Below, piece after piece: positions 44,873 through 56,664 of a DNA stretch of 64,000 nucleotides. Position numbers and translations under genes: made by a program. Each line of letters opens with the position of its first letter. The stretch's first letter is position 1. The notes beneath the pieces are model-generated. The model was not told the origin of the DNA. It made no database searches and saw only the letters and a program-made list of their open reading frames with translations. Source of the DNA: Rhizobium vallis (GTDB taxonomy: Bacteria; Pseudomonadota; Alphaproteobacteria; Rhizobiales; Rhizobiaceae); the NCBI RefSeq assembly GCF_003985155.1, contig NZ_ML133687.1:558001-622000 (forward strand). The letters run 5' to 3'.

Positions 44873-47800
44873 ATGAAGTTCAACAAGCTGCGCCTGGTCG
44901 GCTTCAAATCCTTCGTCGAGCCGACGGAATTCATCATTGAGCGGGGGCTGACCGGCGTCGTCGGGCCGAATGGATGCGGCAAGTCGAACCTCGTCGAGGC
45001 CCTGCGCTGGGTGATGGGCGAGAATTCCTACAAGAACATGCGCGCCTCCGGCATGGACGACGTGATCTTTTCCGGTTCGGGAAACCGCCCGGCGCGCAAT
45101 ACCGCCGAAGTCGCGCTCTATCTCGACAATGGCGAGCGCACCGCGCCTGCCGCCTTCAACGACAGCGACGAGATCCAGGTCACCCGCCGCATCGAGCGCG
45201 AACAGGGCTCACTTTATCGCATCAACGGCAAGGAAAGCCGCGCCAAGGACGTGCAACTGCTGTTTGCCGACGCCTCCACCGGCGCGCGTTCGCCCTCGAT
45301 GGTCGGCCAAGGCCGCATCGGCGAGCTGATCCAGGCAAAGCCGCAGGCCCGCCGCCAGCTGCTCGAAGAGGCGGCCGGCATTTCAGGCCTGCATTCCCGC
45401 CGCCACGAGGCAGAACTGCGGCTGCGAGCCGCCGAGGGCAATCTCGAGCGTCTCGACGACGTTACCTCGCAGCTCGAAAGCCAGATCGAGAGCCTCAAGC
45501 GCCAGGCCCGCCAGGCCAACCGCTTCAAGACGCTGTCTGCCGATATCCGCGCCCGCGAGGCGATGCTGCTGCATATCCGCTGGGTGCAGGCTAAGGAGGC
45601 CGAAGCCGAGGCCGACAGTGCGCTGAACCAGGCGACATCAGTCGTCGCCGAAAAAGCGCAGCTGCAGATGGAGGCGGCGAAGAACCAGGGCATCGCCAGC
45701 CTAAAGCTGCCGGAACTGCGCGATGGCGAGGCCCGCGCGGCGGCCGCCCTGCAGCGCCTGCAGATCGCCAGGAGCCAGCTGGAGGAGGATGCCGGCCGCA
45801 TCCTGCGCCGCCGCGACGAACTCACCCGCCGCCTCGCCCAGCTTGCCGAGGATATCCGCCGCGAGGAGCGGCTGGTGGCCGACAACGCCGTCATTCTTGC
45901 TAAGCTCGATGCCGAAGAGGCGGAGATTGCAGAAATCCTCGCCAATTCCGGCCGTTATGCCGAGGAAACCCGCGAGGCCTTCGAGGGGGCGGCGGCCAAA
46001 CTTGCCGACAGCGAGCGGATTTTCACCGTGCTGACGGCCGAGCGTGCGGAGGCTGCTGCCGGCCGCAACCAGCTGGAACGCGCCATACGCGATCTCACTG
46101 ACCGCCGGATGCGGCTCGAACGCCAGATGGACGAGGCAAACCACGAACTCTCAGCCATCGGCGAGAAGATATCAGGCCTGCCTGATCCAGACGAAAAACG
46201 CGCCATTGTTGAGGCTGGCGAGATCGCCCTTGCCGATGCCGAAGCCGCCGTCCAGGCGGTCGAGCAGGCGCTGACATCAGCCCGCCAGACCGAGGCGCTG
46301 TCGCGTGCGCCGGTCGATCAGGCCCGTTCGGCGCTGAATGCGCTGGAAACCGAGGCCCGGACCATTTCCCGCATGCTTGCCGCTGGCGCTGCGGCCGGCA
46401 AATTTCCGCCTGTTGCCGATGAGCTGAAGGTCGATCGCGGCTTTGAAACGGCGCTGGGTGCTGCGCTCGGCGACGATCTGGAATCGCCGCTCGATGCCGA
46501 GGCGCCGGCCCATTGGTCGGACAATGGCGATGGCGCCACCGATCCGGCATTGCCATCAGGTGTTGCACCGCTACTCCAAAATGTCCGCGCGCCCGCCGCA
46601 CTGACCCGCCGCCTGCGCCAGATCGGTCTGGTTGCGGAAGGGGAGGCGCAGTCTCTGATGGCGGCACTGAAGCCAGGCCAGCGGCTGGTGACGAAAGCGG
46701 GCGCCGTTTATCGTTGGGATGGCCATGTCACTGGCGCGGACGCCCCCAGTGCTGCGGCACTCCGCCTTGCCCAGAAGAACCGCTTGACCGAGCTCGAAGG
46801 CGAAGCCGCCCTTGCCCGCGACGTGCTTGCCGAAGCCGAGGAGCGGCAGGCGGCTGCCGCCGAAGCGATCCGTGCCGAGGAGCGCCGGCTGGCCGAGGCG
46901 CGTGACATGAGCCGCCTGTCGGCGCGCCATCTCACTGAGGCCCGCGATGCGCTTGCGGCCGCCGAGCGTGCCTCCGGCGACCTCATCCGCCGCCGCGATG
47001 TCGTCAGCGAGGCCGCCAGCCAGCTGCGCGCGCAGCTGGAGGAGATCGCCATCCAGGAAGAAAACGCTCGCATCGAGCTGGAAGACGCGCCGGATCTCAC
47101 CGCGATCGACGAGCGCCTTCGGTTCCAGCAGGCGGATGTGGCGACCGATCGCGGCGCGCTCGCCGAAAGCCGCGCCCGCCATGAAAGCCTCGCCCGGGAA
47201 AACGAAGCCCGACAGCGCCGCATCGTGGCGATCGGCCAGGAGCGCGACACCTGGCGCCAGCGCGCGGCAAGTGCGGAAGACCATGTCGCGACGTTGCGCG
47301 AACGTGAGGAAGAGGCGCGTGAAGAGGCAGCCGAGCTCGAACTGGCACCGGATGAGTTCGACGACAAGCGCCGCGCCCTGCTCAGCGAATTGCAGAAGGC
47401 GGAAGAGGCGCGCCGACAGGCCAGCGATCTTCTGGCCGAAGCCGAACGCATCCAGCGCGAAGCCGACCACAAGGCGACGACGGCACTGTCCGAACTTGCC
47501 GAATGCCGTGAACGCCGTGGCCGCGCCGAGGAGCGCCTGGTCTCCGCCCGCGAGAAGCGGCAGGAAAGCGAAAGCCGCATCCGCGAGGTCCTGAACGTCG
47601 CCCCGCACGAGGCGCTGCAGCTGACCGGGCGCCCGTCCATGCAGGCTCTACCCGATCCGCGCGAAGTCGAGCGTGAGCTGGAGCGACTGAGGATCGAGCG
47701 TGAGCGGCTCGGCGCCGTCAACCTGCGCGCCGATGAGGAGCAGAAGGAGCTGAGCGAGAAGCTCGAAGCGCTGATCAAGGAGCGCGACGACGTCATCGAC

Positions 47801-48334
47801 GCGATCCGCAAGCTGCGCGGCGCCATCCAGAGCCTGAACCGCGAGGGCCGCGAACGGCTGATCGCCGCCTTCGACATCGTCAACGCTCAGTTCCAGCGGC
47901 TGTTCACCCATCTTTTTGGCGGCGGCACCGCCGAGCTGCAACTGATCGAATCCGACGATCCGCTCGAAGCCGGCCTCGAAATCCTCGCCCGCCCGCCCGG
48001 CAAGAAGCCGCAGACCATGACGCTGCTGTCAGGCGGAGAACAGGCGCTGACGGCGATGGCGCTGATCTTCGCCGTCTTCCTCACCAATCCGGCGCCGATC
48101 TGCGTGCTCGACGAAGTGGACGCGCCGCTCGATGACCACAATGTCGAGCGCTATTGCAATCTGATGGACGAAATGGCGGCCTCCACCGAAACCCGTTTCG
48201 TCATCATCACCCACAATCCGATCACCATGGCCCGCATGAACCGCCTCTTCGGCGTCACCATGGCCGAGCAGGGCGTCTCCCAACTCGTCTCCGTCGACCT
48301 GCAAACAGCTGAGCGCCTGCGCGAGATTGCTTAA
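44873..48334 (+). CDS. smc: Chromosome segregation ATPase SMC
   Basis: 1153 residues. Walker A GPNGCGKSN (31-39) at the N-terminal head, two long coiled coils (about 170-490 and 660-1000) around a hinge (about 500-650), and the C-terminal head with LSGGEQALTAMAL and Walker B CVLDEVDAPLDD. Condensin core that organises and segregates the chromosome with ScpA/ScpB, which are not in this window. Confidence 0.98.
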   Translation: MKFNKLRLVGFKSFVEPTEFIIERGLTGVVGPNGCGKSNLVEALRWVMGENSYKNMRASGMDDVIFSGSGNRPARNTAEVALYLDNGERTAPAAFNDSDEIQVTRRIEREQGSLYRINGKESRAKDVQLLFADASTGARSPSMVGQGRIGELIQAKPQARRQLLEEAAGISGLHSRRHEAELRLRAAEGNLERLDDVTSQLESQIESLKRQARQANRFKTLSADIRAREAMLLHIRWVQAKEAEAEADSALNQATSVVAEKAQLQMEAAKNQGIASLKLPELRDGEARAAAALQRLQIARSQLEEDAGRILRRRDELTRRLAQLAEDIRREERLVADNAVILAKLDAEEAEIAEILANSGRYAEETREAFEGAAAKLADSERIFTVLTAERAEAAAGRNQLERAIRDLTDRRMRLERQMDEANHELSAIGEKISGLPDPDEKRAIVEAGEIALADAEAAVQAVEQALTSARQTEALSRAPVDQARSALNALETEARTISRMLAAGAAAGKFPPVADELKVDRGFETALGAALGDDLESPLDAEAPAHWSDNGDGATDPALPSGVAPLLQNVRAPAALTRRLRQIGLVAEGEAQSLMAALKPGQRLVTKAGAVYRWDGHVTGADAPSAAALRLAQKNRLTELEGEAALARDVLAEAEERQAAAAEAIRAEERRLAEARDMSRLSARHLTEARDALAAAERASGDLIRRRDVVSEAASQLRAQLEEIAIQEENARIELEDAPDLTAIDERLRFQQADVATDRGALAESRARHESLARENEARQRRIVAIGQERDTWRQRAASAEDHVATLREREEEAREEAAELELAPDEFDDKRRALLSELQKAEEARRQASDLLAEAERIQREADHKATTALSELAECRERRGRAEERLVSAREKRQESESRIREVLNVAPHEALQLTGRPSMQALPDPREVERELERLRIERERLGAVNLRADEEQKELSEKLEALIKERDDVIDAIRKLRGAIQSLNREGRERLIAAFDIVNAQFQRLFTHLFGGGTAELQLIESDDPLEAGLEILARPPGKKPQTMTLLSGGEQALTAMALIFAVFLTNPAPICVLDEVDAPLDDHNVERYCNLMDEMAASTETRFVIITHNPITMARMNRLFGVTMAEQGVSQLVSVDLQTAERLREIA

Positions 48335-48639
48335 GGCATTCCCGAAAAAGTGCGCAGCAGTCTGCGCCCAAGGATTGCGCAAGCGCTGGAGTGCAATCCT
48401 GCCGCGGCTTTACGGGAATTGCGTGCGATCAAAGGATGGCGCAATTCCAGCAAAGCTACTGGACGGTTTTGCGTCCTGAAATTGCGGAAAGCCAAAAGAC
48501 CGGCAATAAACACCAAAAAAGGTCGGCTCTCTCGCGCCCTGTACCCCATTTGGGTGATGCTCTTTGCGATGACTTGCATTAGAAGTTGTTTCAACGCAAC
48601 CTGATTTTTTTGCTGAAAAGCGGCTGACCAAGTTGCGCA

Positions 48640-48779
48640 TATAGAATTCGCGATGCGGTGTTCCGGTAGAGGGCAAGCGCTGGAATGCTGAGGTGTTGAG
48701 GGACCCCCCGTCCGGTTTTCCTGGCCGGACGGAAACAAGGCTTTGCGGGACATTGTTGCAGTCCCGCAAAGCTTTTTTT
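48640..48779 (+). ncRNA. Candidate small RNA upstream of ppdK
   Basis: A stem-loop CCGTCCGG / CCGGACGG (48708-48715 with 48725-48732) is followed 8 bases later by a 12-bp terminator stem with a T7 tail. The distance from smc (over 400 bases) makes it unlikely to be just the smc terminator. The 5' end is a guess. No known Rfam family is recognised; it could also be a ppdK leader attenuator. Confidence 0.35.
48740..48779 (+). terminator. Strong intrinsic terminator upstream of ppdK
   Basis: GCTTTGCGGGAC (48740-48751), 9-base loop, GTCCCGCAAAGC (48761-48772), then TTTTTTT. The stem is perfect over 12 bp. Confidence 0.88.
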
Positions 48780-48928
48780 ATGCTTACTCATCTCTCCCAA
48801 TGTTTCAATCGTTTCGACCGGCGGCCATGCCGAGATTTATTGTGCGGCGCAACATTTTGCCGCATTTGTCGATTTTCATTTCAACACCAAGGGATTAAGC
48901 TGATCCCCGATTTGGTGTTGGGGGGAAG

Positions 48929-51595
<2,667 letters not shown>

Positions 51596-51639
51596 ACGCC
51601 GGGTGAGGTCTGCGACCGGGGCTAAGACGCCTGCGTTAT

Positions 51640-51918
51640 TCAGTGATGATATCGCCAGTGATCGCGGTAGATATACGGCCCGTTCAGATCCCAGGCCATG
51701 CTGTTCATCAGCTCGGCACTCTGCGCCCGCGATTCGGCGCGCCGGTCGAGATCGATGCGCTGCAGGCAGGTGGCAAAACCATCCGTGCCGCGCCGGAAAC
51801 CATAGCTGAGACACCGCTGCTCATCCGCCGCCCGCCGCTCCTCTGGCGTCATCGTCTGACAGGCGGAAAGCCCGGCGATGATGATAGTAATGACGGTGAG
51901 GAGAAGGGGATAGCGCAT
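51640..51918 (-). CDS. Small lipoprotein
   Basis: 92 residues with a lipobox (LSAC, Cys20) and a short mature part with Cys pairs (RCLSYGF, ATCLQRIDLDRRA). The CLSYGF...TCLQR pattern occurs in many short rhizobial lipoproteins of unknown role. It is convergent with ppdK. Confidence 0.75.
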   Translation of the reverse strand: MRYPLLLTVITIIIAGLSACQTMTPEERRAADEQRCLSYGFRRGTDGFATCLQRIDLDRRAESRAQSAELMNSMAWDLNGPYIYRDHWRYHH

Positions 51919-52004
51919 TGGTTTATTCCTTGAGCATGCTCGCTGAGGAAAGGCTATTCGGCTGACGCCGTCAAGCCGCCGTCGACTTGGGAGATTGCCG
52001 TCAA

Positions 52005-52106
52005 CAGTCCGTCATCCGGCTGCCGCCACCTTCTTCCCGCTCGCGGGGCGAAGGGACCATGCCACGACCTTCGGTTCCTCGCCGACCTCTCGCAGGGAGG
52101 TTGAGG
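52005..52106. repeat. Probable rhizobial intergenic repeat element
   Basis: The segment with CTTCTTCCCGCTCGCGGGGC and GAAGG forms a hairpin and reads like the short dispersed palindromic elements found between genes in Rhizobium chromosomes. Identification is from memory of such elements. Confidence 0.4.
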
Positions 52107-52124
52107 ATGATGCTCTGACCAGAC

Positions 52125-52322
52125 TCACGCCGCCCCGGCTGGATCCCCAATCGGCAGCAGCGCCGGATCGAGCGGCGGATCCTGCGGGTTCTTCGTATCG
52201 GCCGGGTCCTGCACCGGCGTCAGCGGCGGCTTTTGCTGGATAGGGTCCGGAATACCGGGTGTCGGCGTCGGGCCACGCGGTGTATCGGCATTGGGTGTCG
52301 GCAATGGGTCTCTGTTCGGCAT
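52125..52322 (-). CDS. Small proline-rich protein
   Basis: 65 residues, about one third Pro, with Asp and Thr (PLPTPNADTPRGPTPTPGIP), probably disordered. The start at 52322 has a near-ideal AAAGGAGGCGATC. No signal peptide or domain. Function unknown; could be a conserved rhizobial small protein. Confidence 0.6.
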   Translation of the reverse strand: MPNRDPLPTPNADTPRGPTPTPGIPDPIQQKPPLTPVQDPADTKNPQDPPLDPALLPIGDPAGAA

Positions 52323-52444
52323 GATCGCCTCCTTTGAAAATGGAACGGCATCACCAGCATATGGTTCCACTTTCGCCGGCCAACCTTCCTATGCATGAGG
52401 GGCATTCGTCTGTATGAGGAAAGCTTGCAAAAACTGGAACGAGC

Positions 52445-52690
52445 ATGGCCATCCGCGATCGATTTTCGAAAAAACTGAGCTGTCCGCAATGCGGCAATGA
52501 GGGCTTTGCCGAGGCCTCTGAGATCGATGATCCCAAGCGCAAGCACCCGGATTTCAACGTCGATCATCTGCCGCGCGGTTTTGGCGTGCAGCGGCCTTCG
52601 AACCACCAGGAAAATTTCATGATCAAGTGCGAATGCGGGCGCAAGTTTCCCTTCCGCAGTGTCGCGGAAGCTGCGGCGGAGCGCCGCTGA
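52445..52690 (+). CDS. Small zinc-ribbon protein
   Basis: 81 residues with CPQC (13-16) and a second pair CECG (about 62-64) spaced like a zinc ribbon. The centre (DHLPRGFGVQRPSNHQENFMIKC) separates the pairs by ~45 residues. No enzymatic motif. Role unknown, possibly nucleic-acid or protein binding. Confidence 0.72.
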   Translation: MAIRDRFSKKLSCPQCGNEGFAEASEIDDPKRKHPDFNVDHLPRGFGVQRPSNHQENFMIKCECGRKFPFRSVAEAAAERR

Positions 52691-52705
52691 CATAAGGTTC
52701 TGATC

Positions 52706-53095
52706 TCAGATCCGCTCCAGCAGTTCGATAAAGGCATCGGCGAAGCGCACCAGCGGCGCGGTTTCTTCATCGGGCGCCTGCATGCGGATCTCCGTGCCGG
52801 CATAATCGAGCAGCGCCAGCACGACGCGCATTTCCTGGCCGTCACCTGGAATGCGCAGCACGGCGATGCGGCGGCAATCCTGGACGAGGCCGGCGGCCGG
52901 CAGATCGAACAGCAGTTCGCCGCCGGAGCGTTCCGCCGCGCGGCGCACCGCCTCGCAGAAACCGGCATCGCCGCCGGCATAGCCTTCGAGCGAAAGTTCG
53001 AGCTCAAGCAGCTCCAGCGGCAGCATCGGCTCGGACTGGTCGATCCCGCCAAGCGCAGACGCCTGCGGCCTTGCTGCTATCTCAGGTGAAATCAT
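52706..53095 (-). CDS. Uncharacterised cytoplasmic protein
   Basis: 129 residues; no signal or membrane segment. The sequence alternates strands and helices (LELELSLEGYAGGDAGFCEAVRRAAERSGGELLFDL pattern) and resembles no family I know. It is convergent with the zinc-ribbon gene, 15 bases away. The codon pattern agrees with coding sequence. Confidence 0.6.
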   Translation of the reverse strand: MISPEIAARPQASALGGIDQSEPMLPLELLELELSLEGYAGGDAGFCEAVRRAAERSGGELLFDLPAAGLVQDCRRIAVLRIPGDGQEMRVVLALLDYAGTEIRMQAPDEETAPLVRFADAFIELLERI

Positions 53096-53314
53096 CCGTC
53101 TCTCCTGTGCTCACCATAAGCAGATGAAACCGCGCCAGAATGGCCCTTTTTTGGCATATCAGCAAGGGCTCATGAAGTGGCGCTCCTCTTCGTCGTGGAT
53201 TCCAACGCATTGCTTCAGACAAGAGTTTCAATTTAGCCGAATCTTGCACTAAACAGAGTGATGGCGATTTGCGTGGTTGAGGACGCGGGCGCTGATGAGC
53301 AACCGGTAAGTTTG

Positions 53315-54226
53315 ATGGCCATCCGCTTCGACCGTCCCGTTTCCAGCGCCGCCCGCTTTTCGCGGCTGCTCGGGGCGTTTTCCCTGGTATTGGCGCTGGC
53401 GGTGATGATCGCCCATCGCTTCGGCGGGCTGGCCACACCCTATCTGGTGCTGCTTCTGATCGTCGCTGCCGGCTGCGCGCTTCTGGCCGCCATGCTCGCC
53501 GCAGTCGGGCTGCGCAGCCTCTGGATGACGGGGGCCGAAGGCGGGCTGGCGGCGCTGGCGGCGCTGATTTATGCCGCGTTTCCGCTTGCTATCGGCGCTT
53601 TTGCCGCCGAGCAATATCTGACCCTGCCTGATATCTACGACGTTTCCACCGATCCGATCTCCGCCCCGGACTGGCTTTCGCCGCCGAAATCCGACCAGAT
53701 CTGGCTGAAGCGCAACCCTGATGTGACGCCGGAGGATCGCGAAAAGCAGCTCACCGCCTATCCTGAACTCACAGGCCGGCGTTATGAGGGCGCACTCGAC
53801 CGCGTGCTGGAAGCGGTGCGCAAGGTTGCCAAGCAGAGCGGCATTACCATCACCAGGAGCAGCGGCGACACCGAGCCCGGCCGCGACCCCGAGGACAAGC
53901 CGGTCAAGCCGCCGCAGGCGAGCGACGATGCGGTGGCCGACGCGCCCGATATCATCCCGGTGCCGACGCCGCGCCCCTATGACGACGATGTCGCCAAGCT
54001 GATCCGCGGCGCCAACGGCGTGACGCTGCAGGGCACCACCCGCACGCTGATCCTCGGCCTGCGCTTCGATATCATCATCCGGTTGCGCGAAGAGGCCGAA
54101 ACCACTTTCGTCGACATCCGCGTCGCCTCCCGCTACGGCCAACACGACCTCGGCTTCAGCGCCGCAATCGCCGGCGATTATCTGAAGGCGCTGGATGCCG
54201 AGCTGCTTGGGATTGCGGGTGGGTGA
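53315..54226 (+). CDS. DUF1499 membrane protein
   Basis: 303 residues. Three N-terminal membrane helices (about 15-100) followed by a DUF1499 domain with the conserved DIYDVSTDPISAPDW and, later, IDVRVASRYGQHDLGFSA-like strand (VDIRVASRYGQHD). A Pro/Asp-rich loop (about 185-225) interrupts the domain. Function unknown. ATG 53315 was chosen because the first helix follows it closely; an in-frame start at 53261 exists. Confidence 0.82.
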   Translation: MAIRFDRPVSSAARFSRLLGAFSLVLALAVMIAHRFGGLATPYLVLLLIVAAGCALLAAMLAAVGLRSLWMTGAEGGLAALAALIYAAFPLAIGAFAAEQYLTLPDIYDVSTDPISAPDWLSPPKSDQIWLKRNPDVTPEDREKQLTAYPELTGRRYEGALDRVLEAVRKVAKQSGITITRSSGDTEPGRDPEDKPVKPPQASDDAVADAPDIIPVPTPRPYDDDVAKLIRGANGVTLQGTTRTLILGLRFDIIIRLREEAETTFVDIRVASRYGQHDLGFSAAIAGDYLKALDAELLGIAGG

Positions 54227-54248
54227 GCAACGGCGGCGCAAAGCGCCA

Positions 54249-54273
54249 GCAATCGATCCGGCGAATCGATTGC
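54249..54273. repeat. Inverted repeat downstream of the DUF1499 gene
   Basis: GCAATCGAT (54249-54257) and ATCGATTGC (54265-54273) are perfect 9-bp inverted arms around CCGGCGA. No T-run. Either a weak terminator or a dispersed repeat. Confidence 0.4.
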
Positions 54274-54462
54274 AGTTGCGAACGCCCTGAGCCAAAAGCG
54301 AAGGGCCGGGATAGGGTGCGGCAACTCAACGACCTTATACCGAAACAAAAGAGCAGAGGGCTGTTATGGGAAGCAGGTCCCCGGCTGCGGTCTCGACCCC
54401 GGTAAGGTTAGGACGAGGGGCAGCTATCCGCGCGAATCGACAGGCATCACCGCGGCCACCAC

Positions 54463-56199
54463 TCAATCTTCCACCACCAACCACCCCGTATACCGCACCA
54501 CCAACCCCGTCAGCCGCCCGCCGATCTCCACGTGGAAGCAGAACCGCCCATCGCGCTCCTCCTCATAGGTATCGCCACCCGGCGCCAGAAACAGCGGCAT
54601 TGGAATCCCGCAAAACCGCCAGCCCCGCACCACAAGCCGTAGCCTCTGCCCATCCGGCACCAACGCAATCAGCACCCGGAACGGCCCGAAGACCTCGGCG
54701 AGCAGATGCCGGTCGCGGCCCTTGCCTTCGACCTGCCAGCTGTGGAAGCTTTTCCCGCCGAAATCCCGCGTCCAGATCTCCTTGTCTCCATCGCTCACGA
54801 AACGCACCGTGACCGGCACATCCTCTGCCGCTGCGGGAAAACCGATCACCCCAGCGACGATCCTGGCCAGCAGCCCACCGCCGCGCTCGATCCGCGCCCG
54901 GCCGGAGGCGACGCGGGCGCCGCCCGCATGCCCACCCGCATGTATTGCGGCGAGGGCGGGCGGCAGCCGCTCCCAGGCGCTGCCGAGAATCTCACGGTAG
55001 AGCGGCAGCCGGGCCTCCTCGCATTCCATCCTGATCCCCGTCGTGATCTGAAAACGCCGGAAGGCCGCTTCGAAATCCGCAAGCCGCAATTCCCCCGCCG
55101 CCGGCCGGGCACCATTTTCCGGCCGCATACCGGTCAGCAGCCGGCGCACCAGCGCTTCCACGCCGATGATGGGGATGAGCGGCCCGTCATCACCTTCGGC
55201 AATCAGATGCCAGCCAGCTATCCGCCTCTTTCCCGCGCGATCGATGCCGCCCACGCGGACGAACATGCCGCCGCGATGTTCGCCGATCGCGAAGTTATGG
55301 CTGGCGCGCTGCAGTAGCCGTGAGAATGGCAGCAGCGACGGCAAAAGCCGGAAGCGGACGAGCCTTGCCGCAAGGCTGAGCAGTCGCTGCAGCGGCTGCG
55401 GTTCCGTGCCGACGCCGGTGAAGGTGGATCGCAGGCCGGCAAGGTGCTGCGGTAGCAGCGCCAGGTCAGGCGCATCCACCAGCAGGAACTTCCGGCTGCG
55501 CAGCGGCGCGACACCCGGCGGCGTGATCGTCACCCGCATCGCATCGATCAGCCCGCCCCCGGAGGCCTGCCGCCCATCGCGCAGCACCGTCACAGGCTTA
55601 CCGGCATAGGTGGCGATTGCTCTCACGACATTGAGCCCGATCCGTACATGCGGCGAGGGGGCAATGCCCGCCGCGACACTGTCGATCCGGGAGAAATGCG
55701 GCGCCATCGCATCAAGCGCGGCAAAGGAGAGGGCGGGCAGGCTGCTGAGCCCGGAGAGCGCGAAGGTGCCCTTGGCCTTGGCCGCCGCATCGAGACCACT
55801 GACGCCGGCGACGAAACCGGTGCTGTCGGCGATATCGGCATAATCGATGCCGAGGCCGATACACGCATCGACCACCTGGTAGGCATCCTCTCCGAAGGTC
55901 TGGAACGGCCCTGAGGCATCGACGACGAGATTCGGCCTCAGCCGCGTCAGCTGTTCCTCAAGATCGCCATCGCGATCGAAGGCCACCGCCTGCAGCATCG
56001 CCCCGAGAGCGTTGCTTCCCAGACCGTCAGATCCATCTTTCGGCGTTCTGAGATCCGCAACGAAATCGTCAGCCTTCTCAAGTGACCGCCCCGCGATCAG
56101 CATCCTGAGCCTGGGTTGATCGCCAAGCAGCCGGGCAAGCCGCCCGCCAAAAGTGCCGTAGCCGCCGATGATGAGCAGCGAAAACCTGTCGCCGCTCAT
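54463..56199 (-). CDS. Saccharopine dehydrogenase-like + DUF4166 protein
   Basis: 578 residues. N-terminal NAD(P) Rossmann fold with GGYGTFGGRLARLL (about 12-25) as in saccharopine dehydrogenase/trans-acting enoyl reductase-like proteins; C-terminal DUF4166 domain (about 380-575). The substrate is unknown. Its start overlaps the DCC gene stop by four bases, and the MBL gene lies just before that, so three genes form one coupled operon read right to left. Confidence 0.88.
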   Translation of the reverse strand: MSGDRFSLLIIGGYGTFGGRLARLLGDQPRLRMLIAGRSLEKADDFVADLRTPKDGSDGLGSNALGAMLQAVAFDRDGDLEEQLTRLRPNLVVDASGPFQTFGEDAYQVVDACIGLGIDYADIADSTGFVAGVSGLDAAAKAKGTFALSGLSSLPALSFAALDAMAPHFSRIDSVAAGIAPSPHVRIGLNVVRAIATYAGKPVTVLRDGRQASGGGLIDAMRVTITPPGVAPLRSRKFLLVDAPDLALLPQHLAGLRSTFTGVGTEPQPLQRLLSLAARLVRFRLLPSLLPFSRLLQRASHNFAIGEHRGGMFVRVGGIDRAGKRRIAGWHLIAEGDDGPLIPIIGVEALVRRLLTGMRPENGARPAAGELRLADFEAAFRRFQITTGIRMECEEARLPLYREILGSAWERLPPALAAIHAGGHAGGARVASGRARIERGGGLLARIVAGVIGFPAAAEDVPVTVRFVSDGDKEIWTRDFGGKSFHSWQVEGKGRDRHLLAEVFGPFRVLIALVPDGQRLRLVVRGWRFCGIPMPLFLAPGGDTYEEERDGRFCFHVEIGGRLTGLVVRYTGWLVVED

Positions 56200-56648
56200 G
56201 TGACGAAGCGGCTCCGCTGCTCCGGCGTCGGCACCATGCAGCTTTGCCGTCCGGCAATTTTCAGCCGGTTGCGGGCGATGAATTCATAGAGCGCATCGGC
56301 CACCTGCCGCGGCAGAAGCCGGAAGAGCTTGACCAGCGAATAGGGAAAGCCGAGACCCGCCAGCATGCGGATCGAGCCGTCGGATTTGAAGAAGGCGCGG
56401 CCGTTTTCGATCAGGATATTGGTCTCATAGTCGCGCGCATGCAGCCCGTAATGCCGGTAGAGCGCCTCGCCGAGCGGCGTCTGCGCCGCGAGGAAGCGGT
56501 ACCGCTGCCGTTTGTCATGTTTCAGCGCGAATTTCACCCAGCCGGAGCAGAACACACATTCGCCGTCGAAAACGATCAACGGCCTGTCATCGGCAAAGGC
56601 GGGCACATCGGCATCGCCGCGATAGCTGTAATCGGCTCGGGCGCCCAT
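56196..56648 (-). CDS. DCC-family thioredoxin-like protein (DUF393)
   Basis: 150 residues. The DCC signature is VFDGECVFCSGWV (CxxC), followed by the thioredoxin-like core RYRFLAAQTPLGEALY and a hydrophobic patch. Members are predicted thiol-disulfide oxidoreductases. GGGGAG precedes the chosen ATG (56648); another ATG two codons upstream is too close to the ribosome site. Coupled to the DUF4166 gene. Confidence 0.9.
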   Translation of the reverse strand: MGARADYSYRGDADVPAFADDRPLIVFDGECVFCSGWVKFALKHDKRQRYRFLAAQTPLGEALYRHYGLHARDYETNILIENGRAFFKSDGSIRMLAGLGFPYSLVKLFRLLPRQVADALYEFIARNRLKIAGRQSCMVPTPEQRSRFVT

Positions 56649-56664
56649 CGTCATCTCCCCGTCC

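Larger units (their letters stand above)
48335..48928. other. 594-base gene-free region between smc and ppdK
   Basis: No convincing protein-coding ORF. The first ~40 bases (CCCGAAAAAGTGCGCAGC) recall a common rhizobial intergenic repeat motif. The middle is less GC-rich than the flanking genes. The right half contains two stem-loops ending in a strong terminator at 48740-48779, a candidate sRNA. The last ~140 bases precede ppdK and should include its promoter. Confidence 0.55.

Noticed and set aside
48640..48779. SRP RNA, 6S RNA or tmRNA between smc and ppdK
   Set aside because: None of the signature sequences of these RNAs is present; only generic stem-loops and a terminator.
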